Positions 7,903 to 16,110 of a stretch of DNA of 64,000 nucleotides are shown here, piece by piece. The notes under the pieces were generated by a model. That model was given only the letters and a program-made list of their open reading frames with translations. It was not told the origin of the DNA and searched no databases. Position 1 is the first letter of the stretch. Every line of letters begins with the position of its first letter. The position numbers were made by a program, and so were the translations under genes. Origin of the DNA: Rhizobium chutanense (GTDB taxonomy: Bacteria > Pseudomonadota > Alphaproteobacteria > Rhizobiales > Rhizobiaceae); assembly GCF_002531935.1 (NCBI RefSeq), contig NZ_NWSV01000005.1:248001-312000 (forward strand), written 5' to 3'.

Positions 7903-8829
7903 ATGTTCGGAGAAATCGAGGGTACGGGGTTTGAAGTTCTCGACCCGCGCTTTGAAAACTGCTTCGTCGGCCATGCCCGCGTCGAGCGGCTCTGGACGGG
8001 AGGCCGCTGGCTGGAGGGACCGGCCTGGTTTGCCGCCGGGCGGTATCTGGTCTTCTCGGATATCCCCAACAATCGCATGATGCGCTACGACGATACCAGC
8101 GGGCAGACCTCGGTATTCCGCTCGCCCAGCAACAACTCGAACGGCAATACGGTTGACAATCAGGGCCGGCTTGTTACCTGCGAGCACCTGACGCGCCGGG
8201 TCACGCGGACGGATTTCGACGGCGGGATTACCGTGCTCGCCGATCGCATTGCGGGCAAACGGCTCAATTCTCCCAACGACGTCACCGTCAAATCCGACGG
8301 CACGATCTGGTTCACCGACCCGAGCTACGGCATCCTCCACGATTATGAGGGTGATTACGGCGAAGAGGAAATCGGCGGATGCCATGTCTACCGGCATGAC
8401 CCGACGACAGGCGCGACCGAGCAGGTGGCGTCGGATTTCGTCAAGCCGAACGGGCTGGCTTTCTCACCCGACGAGAGCCTTCTCTACATCGCCGACACCG
8501 GGGCTTCACACTTGCCGGGCGGTCCGCGGCATATCAGAAAACTCGCGGTCTCAGGCGATAGAAAGCTGACCGATCTCGGCATCTTCGCCGAATGCACCTC
8601 AGGCTTTTTCGACGGCTTTCGCGTCGACAGGAAGGGAAGAATATGGGCGAGCGCCGCCGACGGCGTGCACGCCTATGACCCGGATGGCACCCTGCTCGGC
8701 AAGATCCATATTCCCGAGATCGTCTCCAATGTCGCTTTCGCAGGCGAGAAACTGAACCGTCTCTTCATCACCGCAACCACGTCTCTTTACGCCGTTTATC
8801 TCACGGCCAACGGATCGAGACCGGGATAG
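7903..8829 (+). CDS. SMP-30/gluconolactonase family protein
   Basis: Six-bladed beta-propeller lactonase (308 aa) expected to hydrolyse a sugar lactone such as gluconolactone to the free acid. Metal-ligand motifs are visible: WLEGPAWF (Glu38), NSPNDVTV (Asn) and the later VDRKGRIWAS (Asp). NGLAFSPDES is typical of the family. AAGGGAG precedes the ATG. No signal peptide is evident, so it is probably cytoplasmic. It is monocistronic, divergent from the repressor gene, with an operator just upstream. It would supply gluconate or a similar acid to gntK. Confidence 0.88.
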   Translation: MFGEIEGTGFEVLDPRFENCFVGHARVERLWTGGRWLEGPAWFAAGRYLVFSDIPNNRMMRYDDTSGQTSVFRSPSNNSNGNTVDNQGRLVTCEHLTRRVTRTDFDGGITVLADRIAGKRLNSPNDVTVKSDGTIWFTDPSYGILHDYEGDYGEEEIGGCHVYRHDPTTGATEQVASDFVKPNGLAFSPDESLLYIADTGASHLPGGPRHIRKLAVSGDRKLTDLGIFAECTSGFFDGFRVDRKGRIWASAADGVHAYDPDGTLLGKIHIPEIVSNVAFAGEKLNRLFITATTSLYAVYLTANGSRPG

Positions 8830-9049
8830 AGCGCGCTGTCGCTCCGGTCTCGGTTGAGGCCTGATAATATCTTGAGGGATCGGAAGGGTCACGAGTGGGC
8901 TCTGGCTGGCCATTTCTGACCCTCGGGCCGGCGGGCTTGCGACGGTTCCGCTCTTCTTCTCTTTTGCCCGACTCACAACAAAATCAGTCCACGACCTGAT
9001 CAATGCGCACATTATTCATGCTATAAGCTGATTTTAGTCCATTGTTTAT

Positions 9050-9063
9050 CAGTCTATCGACTG
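9050..9063. promoter_or_regulatory. Inverted repeat in AT-rich leader of the mobile mystery gene pair
   Basis: CAGTC-TATC-GACTG, 5-bp arms with a 4-bp gap, 61 bp before the HTH gene. The surrounding DNA (about 9010-9100) is clearly more AT-rich than its neighbours. It is a candidate operator for the HTH protein downstream. Confidence 0.4.
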
Positions 9064-9123
9064 TTATTTAATTGGGTAGGATCAGTCTGCGATATGATTT
9101 CGCAATAGGGTCAGGAGGTTTCA

Positions 9124-9588
9124 GTGATCAAGGGCGAGGTGCGAAAACGAGCGCGGAAACGGCTTGACGAACGTCTTCGCGCGCTACAGCCTACGGAGAA
9201 TTTCAGGGCGCCCCCTAAAGGTTGGGTTCGCGCATTGCGGGACGCACTCGGCATGACCGGAGCGCAACTCGGTTCCCGGATGGGGATCCGGCCGCAGACA
9301 GTGGAAGCGATCGAGAAGTCGGAGGCGTCCGGAACGATTCAGCTTAGCACCCTGCGCCGTGCAGCCGAGGCGCTCGACTGCACCCTCGTCTACGCACTGG
9401 TCCCGAATACGTCGATCGAGGCTGCGCTCAATGAGCGGGCAAGAAAGATCGCGCTGCGCGAACTTCAGCGGGTCGCGCATACGATGCGCCTGGAGGCACA
9501 GGGAACCGATGACGTCGATTTTGAGTCTCGTATCCAGGCCTACATCCGTGACCAGCTTTCCGAGCGCGATCTCTGGTCAGAGAAATGA
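9124..9588 (+). CDS. Mobile mystery protein A-like HTH regulator
   Basis: A 154-aa protein with an XRE-type helix-turn-helix in its middle (about 45-95: LRDALGMTGAQLGSRMGIRPQTVEAIEKSE). Layout and the downstream Fic partner match the family named mobile mystery protein A, of unknown function. It starts at GTG 9124 with AGGAGG 4 bp upstream. Its stop overlaps the Fic gene start by ATGA (9585-9588), so the two are translationally coupled, as in toxin-antitoxin modules. By analogy it may bind its own promoter and/or the Fic partner; this is inference. Confidence 0.85.
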   Translation: MIKGEVRKRARKRLDERLRALQPTENFRAPPKGWVRALRDALGMTGAQLGSRMGIRPQTVEAIEKSEASGTIQLSTLRRAAEALDCTLVYALVPNTSIEAALNERARKIALRELQRVAHTMRLEAQGTDDVDFESRIQAYIRDQLSERDLWSEK

Positions 9589-10181
9589 CCGACCTCTTCC
9601 AGGAACCCAAGGACGCAACACCGCTCGAACCGCAGGAACGCGAGGGCCTGCTTCAAAGCTGGATCACGCATCGAAACGACCTCAACGAGGCCGAACAGGA
9701 GAACATCGTCAAGGGCGCAGCCTGGGTCCGCGGACGTCGGCGCATGCCGGTCGACAGGATGCTGACGGAAGACTTCATGCGCACATTGCACCGACGCATG
9801 TTCGGCGAAGTCTGGCAATGGGCAGGTAACTTCCGAGCGACGGAACGTAACATTGGTATTCAGGCCTATCGGATCTCGGTCGAGCTCGCCGCTTTGCTTG
9901 CCGACGTAGGATACTGGATCGAGCATGAGACCTTCGCAGCGGACGAGATTGCAATCCGATTCCACCATCGTCTGGTCGCCATCCACTCGTTCCCAAACGG
10001 CAACGGGCGCCATGCGCGACTGGCGGCCGATCTTCTCGTGGAAAAACTGAATGAAGAGCCCTTCAGTTGGGGGAGCGGGAGCCTCGGCGACGTGGGCGAG
10101 TTACGCATGCGCTATATCGCGGCACTTCGATCCGCCGACAGTCATGACATCGGTCCCCTTCTCGAATTTGCCCGCAGCTGA
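9585..10181 (+). CDS. Fic-domain protein, mobile mystery protein B-like
   Basis: A 198-aa Fic protein. The active loop at 134-145 reads HSFPNGNGRHAR, keeping His134, Phe136, the glycines and Arg142/Arg145. The usual acidic residue of HxFx(D/E)GNGR is Asn138. Fic enzymes transfer AMP or other groups to proteins; the Asn, common in this subfamily, could alter metal binding and donor choice. No inhibitory (S/T)xxxE(G/N) helix was recognised within the protein, so control would fall to the HTH partner. The pair sits alone between unrelated operons behind AT-rich DNA, consistent with horizontal acquisition. Confidence 0.85.
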   Translation: MTDLFQEPKDATPLEPQEREGLLQSWITHRNDLNEAEQENIVKGAAWVRGRRRMPVDRMLTEDFMRTLHRRMFGEVWQWAGNFRATERNIGIQAYRISVELAALLADVGYWIEHETFAADEIAIRFHHRLVAIHSFPNGNGRHARLAADLLVEKLNEEPFSWGSGSLGDVGELRMRYIAALRSADSHDIGPLLEFARS

Positions 10182-10203
10182 ACGCCATTTTCAAACGCCC
10201 AGT

Positions 10204-10235
10204 AGCAGAGGCCGACTTCCCAGGCGGCCTCTGCT
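10204..10235. terminator. Bidirectional hairpin terminator
   Basis: Perfect 10-bp arms AGCAGAGGCC and GGCCTCTGCT with a 12-nt loop, followed by TT. It lies between the convergent Fic gene (stop 10181) and VWA gene (stop 10253). Confidence 0.8.
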
Positions 10236-10252
10236 TTGCGGTGCTTCTCTCT

Positions 10253-12382
10253 TCAGCGTTGGGTGAGGCCATCCGCCAGCCTGATAAGACCGAGGAAATC
10301 CGACCGGTAGCCGAAGGGGTCCGTCCCCCGCGATGCCGCAGCGAGATCGGCAATCGCCTGATAGGAATAGGCATCGACGGCGGCGATGCGGCTCAGCTTC
10401 TGGCCGAAGGCGGCGACGGCCACCGAGAAGCGCACATCCTGCGGCGCCGCATCGACGGTGGCGACCGTGTTGCTGTCGCCGACGGGCGTGGTGATGAGGG
10501 CGCTCTTCTCCTCGCCCGGCCGCTTGTAGCGCATCTTGACGAAGGCAAGCTCGCCTCCACGCGCACGATCCGACGTCGCGGCAGGCGCCTTGTCGGCCGC
10601 GCCGTAGCGCAGGTCGTCATTCATCACCGCCGGGCTTCCCCTAGGCGTGATCTCGTAAATTGCCGTGACGCTATGGCCGGAGCCGATATCGCCGGCGTCG
10701 ACACGGTCATTGTTGAAATCCTCGCGGTTCAGCGCCCGCGTCTCGTAGCCGATCAGCCGGTATTCGGCGATCCGTTCCGGGTTGAATTCGACCTGGAACT
10801 TGACGTCCTTGGCGATCGGAAACAGCGTCGACCCAGCTTCCTCGACCAGCGTCTTCTGCGCCTCTGCCAATGTGTCGATATAGGCGGCGCTGCCATTGCT
10901 GTTCTGGGCCAACGTCTGCATCAGGGAATCGTTGAGATTGCCGCGCCCGAAGCCGAGAACGGTCAGGAAGATGCCGTCCTTGCGTTTCTCCTCGATGATG
11001 CGCTTCAAATCCTCATCGCTCGAGGGACCGACATTGAAATCGCCGTCCGTTGCCAGCATCACCCGGTTGACGCCGTCCTTGACGAAGGCCTGCTTGGCAA
11101 GATCATAGGCCGCCTCGATGCCTTCGGCGCCGCCGGTCGAGCCTCCAGCCTCCAGCCTGTCGATCGCCGAGAGGATTTTCGATTTTTCCGCCACCCGCGT
11201 CGGTTCCAGCACCGTGCCGGCATTGCCGGCATAGGTGACGATCGAGACGGTATCGTCTGACTTCAGCCTGTTGACGAGCAGCCGGAAGGCGCTCTTGAGC
11301 AGCGGCAGCTTGTCCGGCTCGTCCATCGAGCCCGAGACGTCGATCAGGAAGACCAGATTGGCGTGCGGTACGGTCGCCGGCGCGATGTCATAACCCTTGA
11401 TCGCCACATGCATCAGTTCCGTGTCGTGGTTCCACGGGGTCGGCATCACGGTCACGGTCGCCTTGAAAGGCTGGTCGGCATTGTCAGGACCCGGCCAATC
11501 ATAAGGGAAATAATTGATCATCTCCTCGACGCGGACCGATTGCGGATCGGGCAGCGCGCCGCTGGTCAGCGACCGGCGAACGAAGGAATAGGAGGCGCTG
11601 TCGACATCGGCGGAGAAGGTCGAGACCGGATCGGTCGCGACACTCTTGATCGGATTTGCCGCGGCATTGGCAAAGCGTTCGCGATCAGCTTCGACTTGGA
11701 TCTGGACACGCCCTTCCTCAGCCGGAACAGGCGAGGGGGCAACGGTCATCGGTTCAGCCAAAGGTTGCTGAGAGACGATGCCGGGAGCGGCCGGCACAGA
11801 ACGTTTAGCCGCCGCGGACCCTTCCGATTTAGGCAGGAGTGAGGATATCTCATCAGCGCTGAATTCAGATCGCCGCGCCGCAGCTGTTTTCGCAGGAGCT
11901 CGCTGCTCCTTGTCCTGCAAAGCTGGCGCGCTGTCAGCAGCGGGCTCTTCAGCAAGTTCGCTCGTTTCGGGGGTCGCCGGCCGAGGCTGGGGCACAATCG
12001 CAATGGGTTTCGCCGGCTGGCGGGCCGACCCCTCGATTGGTTTTGGCGCGTCATTCTTCGACAGGTTGCCCGCGATCTCGGTCTGGTCGACGATCGGCGA
12101 TCCGTTGCGGGTCAGCTCGAACGTAAGGTAACCGGCGGCGGGAATGACGAGCAGCGTCGCCAGGGCTGAACCGGCGAGGAATTTCTTGTTCATGGCAGGG
12201 CTCCATATCCAGTTAATGATGGAGCTTGGACGCCGGCCTTTCGCATTTCCTTGGGCTGCCGCCGCATTATTTTCCGCACTGTCGAAGGCCTGCATCGCCG
12301 CGGCAAGGGCGCGCGCGCGTGCTTCCGGATCGGCTGCCGGGGCTGTGAGACGGGAGAGCTTTTCGAGTTCCTTGTCCATCAT
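10253..12382 (-). CDS. Membrane-anchored VWA domain protein (YfbK-like), possible anti-sigma factor
   Basis: Protein of 709 aa. Residues 1-66 are cytoplasmic and charged; one membrane segment lies at about 67-88; a Pro/Ala-rich linker runs to about 215. A von Willebrand factor region follows, with the N-terminal VWF-associated segment and MIDAS motif DVSGSMD (Asp348, Ser350, Ser352), plus a C-terminal domain ending at YRSDFLGLIRLAD. The ATG at 12382 overlaps the sigma-factor stop (ATGA), so they are coupled. The cytoplasmic head before a single membrane segment is the layout of anti-sigma factors, with the VWA part as a periplasmic sensor (inference). Longer open sequence upstream lies inside the sigma gene. 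Confidence 0.85.
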   Translation of the reverse strand: MMDKELEKLSRLTAPAADPEARARALAAAMQAFDSAENNAAAAQGNAKGRRPSSIINWIWSPAMNKKFLAGSALATLLVIPAAGYLTFELTRNGSPIVDQTEIAGNLSKNDAPKPIEGSARQPAKPIAIVPQPRPATPETSELAEEPAADSAPALQDKEQRAPAKTAAARRSEFSADEISSLLPKSEGSAAAKRSVPAAPGIVSQQPLAEPMTVAPSPVPAEEGRVQIQVEADRERFANAAANPIKSVATDPVSTFSADVDSASYSFVRRSLTSGALPDPQSVRVEEMINYFPYDWPGPDNADQPFKATVTVMPTPWNHDTELMHVAIKGYDIAPATVPHANLVFLIDVSGSMDEPDKLPLLKSAFRLLVNRLKSDDTVSIVTYAGNAGTVLEPTRVAEKSKILSAIDRLEAGGSTGGAEGIEAAYDLAKQAFVKDGVNRVMLATDGDFNVGPSSDEDLKRIIEEKRKDGIFLTVLGFGRGNLNDSLMQTLAQNSNGSAAYIDTLAEAQKTLVEEAGSTLFPIAKDVKFQVEFNPERIAEYRLIGYETRALNREDFNNDRVDAGDIGSGHSVTAIYEITPRGSPAVMNDDLRYGAADKAPAATSDRARGGELAFVKMRYKRPGEEKSALITTPVGDSNTVATVDAAPQDVRFSVAVAAFGQKLSRIAAVDAYSYQAIADLAAASRGTDPFGYRSDFLGLIRLADGLTQR

Positions 12383-12903
12383 ACCTCTTCCTTGCCGAGC
12401 ATGGCCTTCAGCCTCTTGCGCGCCTCGTGCACCTGCCAGGAGACGGTTGCCTCCGAGCAGCCCATGACATCGGCGGCAGCCGAATGGCTGAGGCCTTCGC
12501 CATAGACGAGCAGCACGGCGTCGCATTGCCGTTCCGGCAAAGCACGCACGGCCGCCCATAATTCGCTCGACAGCTCGTCATCATTTCTGCCCGGCGCGTC
12601 CGGCTGCGGTTCGGCGGCATAAGCGCGGAATGTCTGCTCTTCCCGCGCAAGCTTGCGTCTATGGTCGCGGGCGGCATTGAGCGTCAGCATATAGAGCCAT
12701 GTCCTGAAGCGGCTGGCGCCGCGAAAGCCGCGGATCGCAGCGCCGAGCTTGACGCAGACCTCCTGGGCGATATCGTCGGCGTCGGTGGAACTGCCCGACC
12801 ATCGCCACGCCGTCGCGTGGACGAAATCATAATGGCGCGAGACCAGTTGACCGAAGGCCTCCCGGTCACCCACCTGCGCTCGTTCTATGAGCTCCGCATC
12901 CAA
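12379..12903 (-). CDS. ECF-family RNA polymerase sigma factor
   Basis: A 174-aa sigma-70 family extracytoplasmic-function factor. Region 2 includes DADDIAQEVCVKLG and the -10-recognising FRGASRFRTWLYMLTLNAARDHRR; region 4 includes LPERQCDAVLLVYGEGLSHSAAADVMGCSEATVSWQVHEARKRL. No N-terminal or C-terminal extension is present. It is cotranscribed with, and overlaps, the VWA membrane protein. No separate conventional anti-sigma gene is seen. About 260 bp of gene-free DNA upstream contains no promoter I could identify with confidence. Confidence 0.93.
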   Translation of the reverse strand: MDAELIERAQVGDREAFGQLVSRHYDFVHATAWRWSGSSTDADDIAQEVCVKLGAAIRGFRGASRFRTWLYMLTLNAARDHRRKLAREEQTFRAYAAEPQPDAPGRNDDELSSELWAAVRALPERQCDAVLLVYGEGLSHSAAADVMGCSEATVSWQVHEARKRLKAMLGKEEV

Positions 12904-13165
12904 TGCGCACCTACCCCCAAGCTATCAGCCAAGATGCTACTTCGGGATTGAGACGTTTCTCCAATGGCTTTCCTTGGGTCGACCATAAAAAATTATCGGA
13001 TTTTTTTGAAAAAGCGGCAAAGCTTGGAAACGCAGGACAAAATAAGGAAGCATCGCGACATCCTTGGGTCGCGGCCAGACAGATTACCCTCGAGGCAAAG
13101 GCGCATGATGGGGTCAGAGTCGGCCAGGGACATGATCTGTACGTCCCAAATCGAAAGGACCCTGC

Positions 13166-14077
13166 ATGTCCGCTCCATCGCCTGTCCCCACCGAAAAGGG
13201 CATTCTGCAGTTTCTCGAGATTTGCGATAGTTTCTATCCGCCGGATGCCGTCCAGGCATCGGTCGAGCAGCAGCGGCATTGGTACGACGCTCTTTGCGCC
13301 CGCTTCGACCGCTCGGCTCCCCCGGATATGATCTTTGCGGACGGCATGCTCCAGCGTATCCCGATCCGGCGCTATCGCCCACGGAAGATCAGCACGCGCA
13401 CCATCCTGCTCTATCTTCACGGCGGCGGCTTCGTCGTCGGTTCGCTCGAAAGCCATCACGCCATCTGCGCCGAGATCGCCGATTTTGCCGGCGCAGAACT
13501 GGTTTCCGTCGATTACCGGCTGGCCCCAGAATATCGCTGGCCGGCACAGACGGATGACGGTTTCGCCGTGCTCAAACATCTGCTTGCCGCCAGCAACAAG
13601 GTCGTGCTGATCGGCGACAGCGCCGGCGGCAACCTTGCGGCCGGCCTTGCCTTGCGGGCACGCGATGAAGACCTAACCGGCATTGTCGGCCAGGTCCTGA
13701 TCTACCCCGCGCTCGGCGGCGACCTCGATGCCGGTTCCTATGTCGAAATGGCCGCGGCGCCCGGCCTGACGACGGCGGACGTCGCCTATTACCGCGATAT
13801 CCTGCAGGCGCCTGATGGAAACGAAATCGCCCAGCCGTTGACGGCATCTTCGGTTGCGGGACTGCCGCCAGCCTTCATCACGGTCGCCCATTTCGATCCG
13901 CTCCGGGACGACGGACGGCAATATGCCGCCCGGCTCACCGCCGAAGGTGTCGAAGTCTGGTTCCGGGAGGAGCCGCAGATGGTGCATGCATGGCTGCGGG
14001 CCCGCCACATCAGCGATGGCGCGCAGGAAGGCTTCCGCGCCGTTTGCGAGGCCGTCAGACATTTTTCAAGGCTCTAA
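13166..14077 (+). CDS. Alpha/beta hydrolase, HSL-family esterase
   Basis: A 303-aa esterase of the hormone-sensitive-lipase family. It has the oxyanion motif HGGGF (about 90-94), nucleophile elbow GDSAGG, and C-terminal Asp in HFDPLRDDG and His in MVHAW, completing a Ser-Asp-His triad. No signal peptide is seen. AAAGGA lies 6 bp before the ATG. It is convergent with the CocE-type hydrolase gene, only 3 bp separating the stops. Short-chain ester substrates are likely; any connection to the carnitine operon next to it is suggestive only. Confidence 0.88.
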   Translation: MSAPSPVPTEKGILQFLEICDSFYPPDAVQASVEQQRHWYDALCARFDRSAPPDMIFADGMLQRIPIRRYRPRKISTRTILLYLHGGGFVVGSLESHHAICAEIADFAGAELVSVDYRLAPEYRWPAQTDDGFAVLKHLLAASNKVVLIGDSAGGNLAAGLALRARDEDLTGIVGQVLIYPALGGDLDAGSYVEMAAAPGLTTADVAYYRDILQAPDGNEIAQPLTASSVAGLPPAFITVAHFDPLRDDGRQYAARLTAEGVEVWFREEPQMVHAWLRARHISDGAQEGFRAVCEAVRHFSRL

Positions 14078-14080
14078 CGA

Positions 14081-16084
14081 TCACATCAGGTCGCGCGCGA
14101 TCCGCTTCTCCGCAAAGACCTTCTCGAAGATCTGCACGTCATCTTCAAAAGCGGTGACGACGGCGCTGATGATCCACTCGGTCCCGGTGCAGGCAATTCG
14201 CGCCGTCGCGACCGTGCGGGCAAACCAGCCGGGCCGGCGCATGTCGCAGGTCCAGGTCGACGTCCCGGTCATCGATAGCGGATCATTCGGTGCAATCGAC
14301 CAGACCTCCTCCCGCAATTGCCGGGTCGACAGGCCGGTCTCAGGATGTTCGGTAAGCCCGCTATCCTCATGGATATGATATTCCGTCCGGTTGGCCGAGA
14401 GGTCGCGAACGACCTGCCGCTTCGTCGCCGCGGCCGCGTGCTCGATATATTTCGGCAAGGGATCGGGATTGGCCGGTTCTTCGATGTCGATCCGCTGGTG
14501 CTCGCCGAGCATCGGCAGCCCCAGGCCGAGCGAAGTGATATCGACTTCGATGCCCTCGTCTTCAGGCGGTGGCAGGATCATCGGCCAATAGGCGGTGGAG
14601 AGCGAAAGGCGGATGCGATGTCCCTTGCGGAAGCGGTAACCGCAGGCGTCGAGCACGAGCCGGATCGACACCGTCTCGCCCGGCACCAGCGGTTTCGGAT
14701 CGGCATTGCCGTCGCGATGGGTGAGATTGAGGACGCCGAAGGCAACCCGCATAGCCGTGCCGTCGGGATGGACGTCGACGAGCCGGGCGCAGAGATTGCC
14801 GCCCATTGCGTGGGCGCGCAGCGCAAGCGTCAACACGGGCCGGCCGAGATAATCGCAATCGCCGGCAAGCGGCATCGTATCGAAGACCAGCGAACCGGCA
14901 TCGTCCGAGCGCTGATCGATCGCCAATTCGGCGTCGGGCTTCAGCGTGAAATATTCCCCTGATGCCGTGCCGGTGTCGTGCGGAGAATGGAGATGGACGG
15001 GATGCTCTGGCGCATGCGGGATCGGCATGCCCTCCGTCAGCCGGCCGAATTGCTCGACATAGAAGCATTGCATGTGCGGCGGCGACCAGACATCCCTAGC
15101 GATCCAGAAGCCAGGATCTCTGTCGCGGCGCGCGGCAGGGCGGATCGCATCGAGGATATAGGCGCGGGTCTGCGCCAGCCCGTCGACGCCATTGTCCTCC
15201 CCGCGCAACCATTTGTTCCACCAGGCGATTGCTTCGCCATGAAAATCGGCGCGCGGCTTCGGCCAGGCGAAGTGCGGATATTTGTGAACCCAGGGACCGA
15301 TCAGCGCCTTGGCTTTTTCACCGAGGCCTTCGACCGTCATCAGAGGCGTATTGCGGTAACCGTCCGCCCAGCCGGCAATCACCAGCACCGGGACCTCCAC
15401 CTTCGAAAAATCCTCCGAGATCGAGCCATGACGCCAGAAATCGTCGCGCCGCTGGTGGCTCAGCCATTCCTCCATGAAGAAGGGCTCGCCGGCCAGGCGT
15501 TCCAGCCACATCTCCTTCCAGCGCTCGCCGATAAGGACAGGATCCGGCGGGCGCGACTGATAGCCGAGCATGGTCGCCGCCCAGGAGAGCTGCGCGGAAA
15601 GATGACAGCCATTCTTGTAGTGAATGTCGTCGTTGTAACGGTCGACGGTCGAGGCGATCGAGATGACGGCTTTGAGCGCCGGCGGGCGCAATGCCGCGAC
15701 CTGCAGGCTGTTGAAGCCCCCCCAGGAGATTCCCATCATGCCGACCGAGCCGTTCGACCACGGCTGCGCGGCAATCCAGGCGATCAACTCGCAGGCATCG
15801 GCAAGCTCACGCTCGGTATATTCGCCATCGATGACGCCTTCGGATTCTCCCGATCCGCGGATATCGACACGCACGCCGGCAATGCCTGCGGCCGCGAAGA
15901 CCGGATAGGTCGACTCGTCCCGAAGGCTGGTTCCGTCGCGTTTGCGATAGGGCAGGAATTCGAAAACGGCGGGAACCGGATCGTCTGCCGCGCCGTCAGG
16001 CATCCAGATGCGCGCGGCAAGCCGCGTTCCATCCTTGAGGGTAATCCATTCGTTCTCGATGGTGGTGAAGCCGCGCGAGGCCAT
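14081..16084 (-). CDS. CocE/NonD-family hydrolase (Xaa-Pro dipeptidyl-peptidase-like)
   Basis: A 667-aa serine hydrolase. The N-terminal alpha/beta fold has nucleophile elbow GISWGG (Ser in GMMGISWGGFNSL), Asp in VIAGWADGYRNTPL and His in GPWVHKYPH. A beta-sandwich domain follows, with RIRLSLSTAYWPM typical of the X-Pro/CocE C-terminal fold. Family members cleave esters (cocaine esterase), acylases act on amides, and others act on X-Pro peptides. No export signal. It is the last gene of the minus-strand run, 26 bp after the ABC ATPase. This suggests it cleaves the imported ABC substrate, possibly an acylated or amino-acyl betaine (inference). Confidence 0.85.
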   Translation of the reverse strand: MASRGFTTIENEWITLKDGTRLAARIWMPDGAADDPVPAVFEFLPYRKRDGTSLRDESTYPVFAAAGIAGVRVDIRGSGESEGVIDGEYTERELADACELIAWIAAQPWSNGSVGMMGISWGGFNSLQVAALRPPALKAVISIASTVDRYNDDIHYKNGCHLSAQLSWAATMLGYQSRPPDPVLIGERWKEMWLERLAGEPFFMEEWLSHQRRDDFWRHGSISEDFSKVEVPVLVIAGWADGYRNTPLMTVEGLGEKAKALIGPWVHKYPHFAWPKPRADFHGEAIAWWNKWLRGEDNGVDGLAQTRAYILDAIRPAARRDRDPGFWIARDVWSPPHMQCFYVEQFGRLTEGMPIPHAPEHPVHLHSPHDTGTASGEYFTLKPDAELAIDQRSDDAGSLVFDTMPLAGDCDYLGRPVLTLALRAHAMGGNLCARLVDVHPDGTAMRVAFGVLNLTHRDGNADPKPLVPGETVSIRLVLDACGYRFRKGHRIRLSLSTAYWPMILPPPEDEGIEVDITSLGLGLPMLGEHQRIDIEEPANPDPLPKYIEHAAAATKRQVVRDLSANRTEYHIHEDSGLTEHPETGLSTRQLREEVWSIAPNDPLSMTGTSTWTCDMRRPGWFARTVATARIACTGTEWIISAVVTAFEDDVQIFEKVFAEKRIARDLM

Positions 16085-16110
16085 GCTCGTTCCTTTCAGT
16101 GATCGGCCTT

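Noticed and set aside
12970..13080. Repeated CCTTGGGTCG near 12972 and 13062
   Set aside because: Two copies of a short GC-rich word in the sigma-factor upstream region with no symmetry or spacing logic; probably chance.
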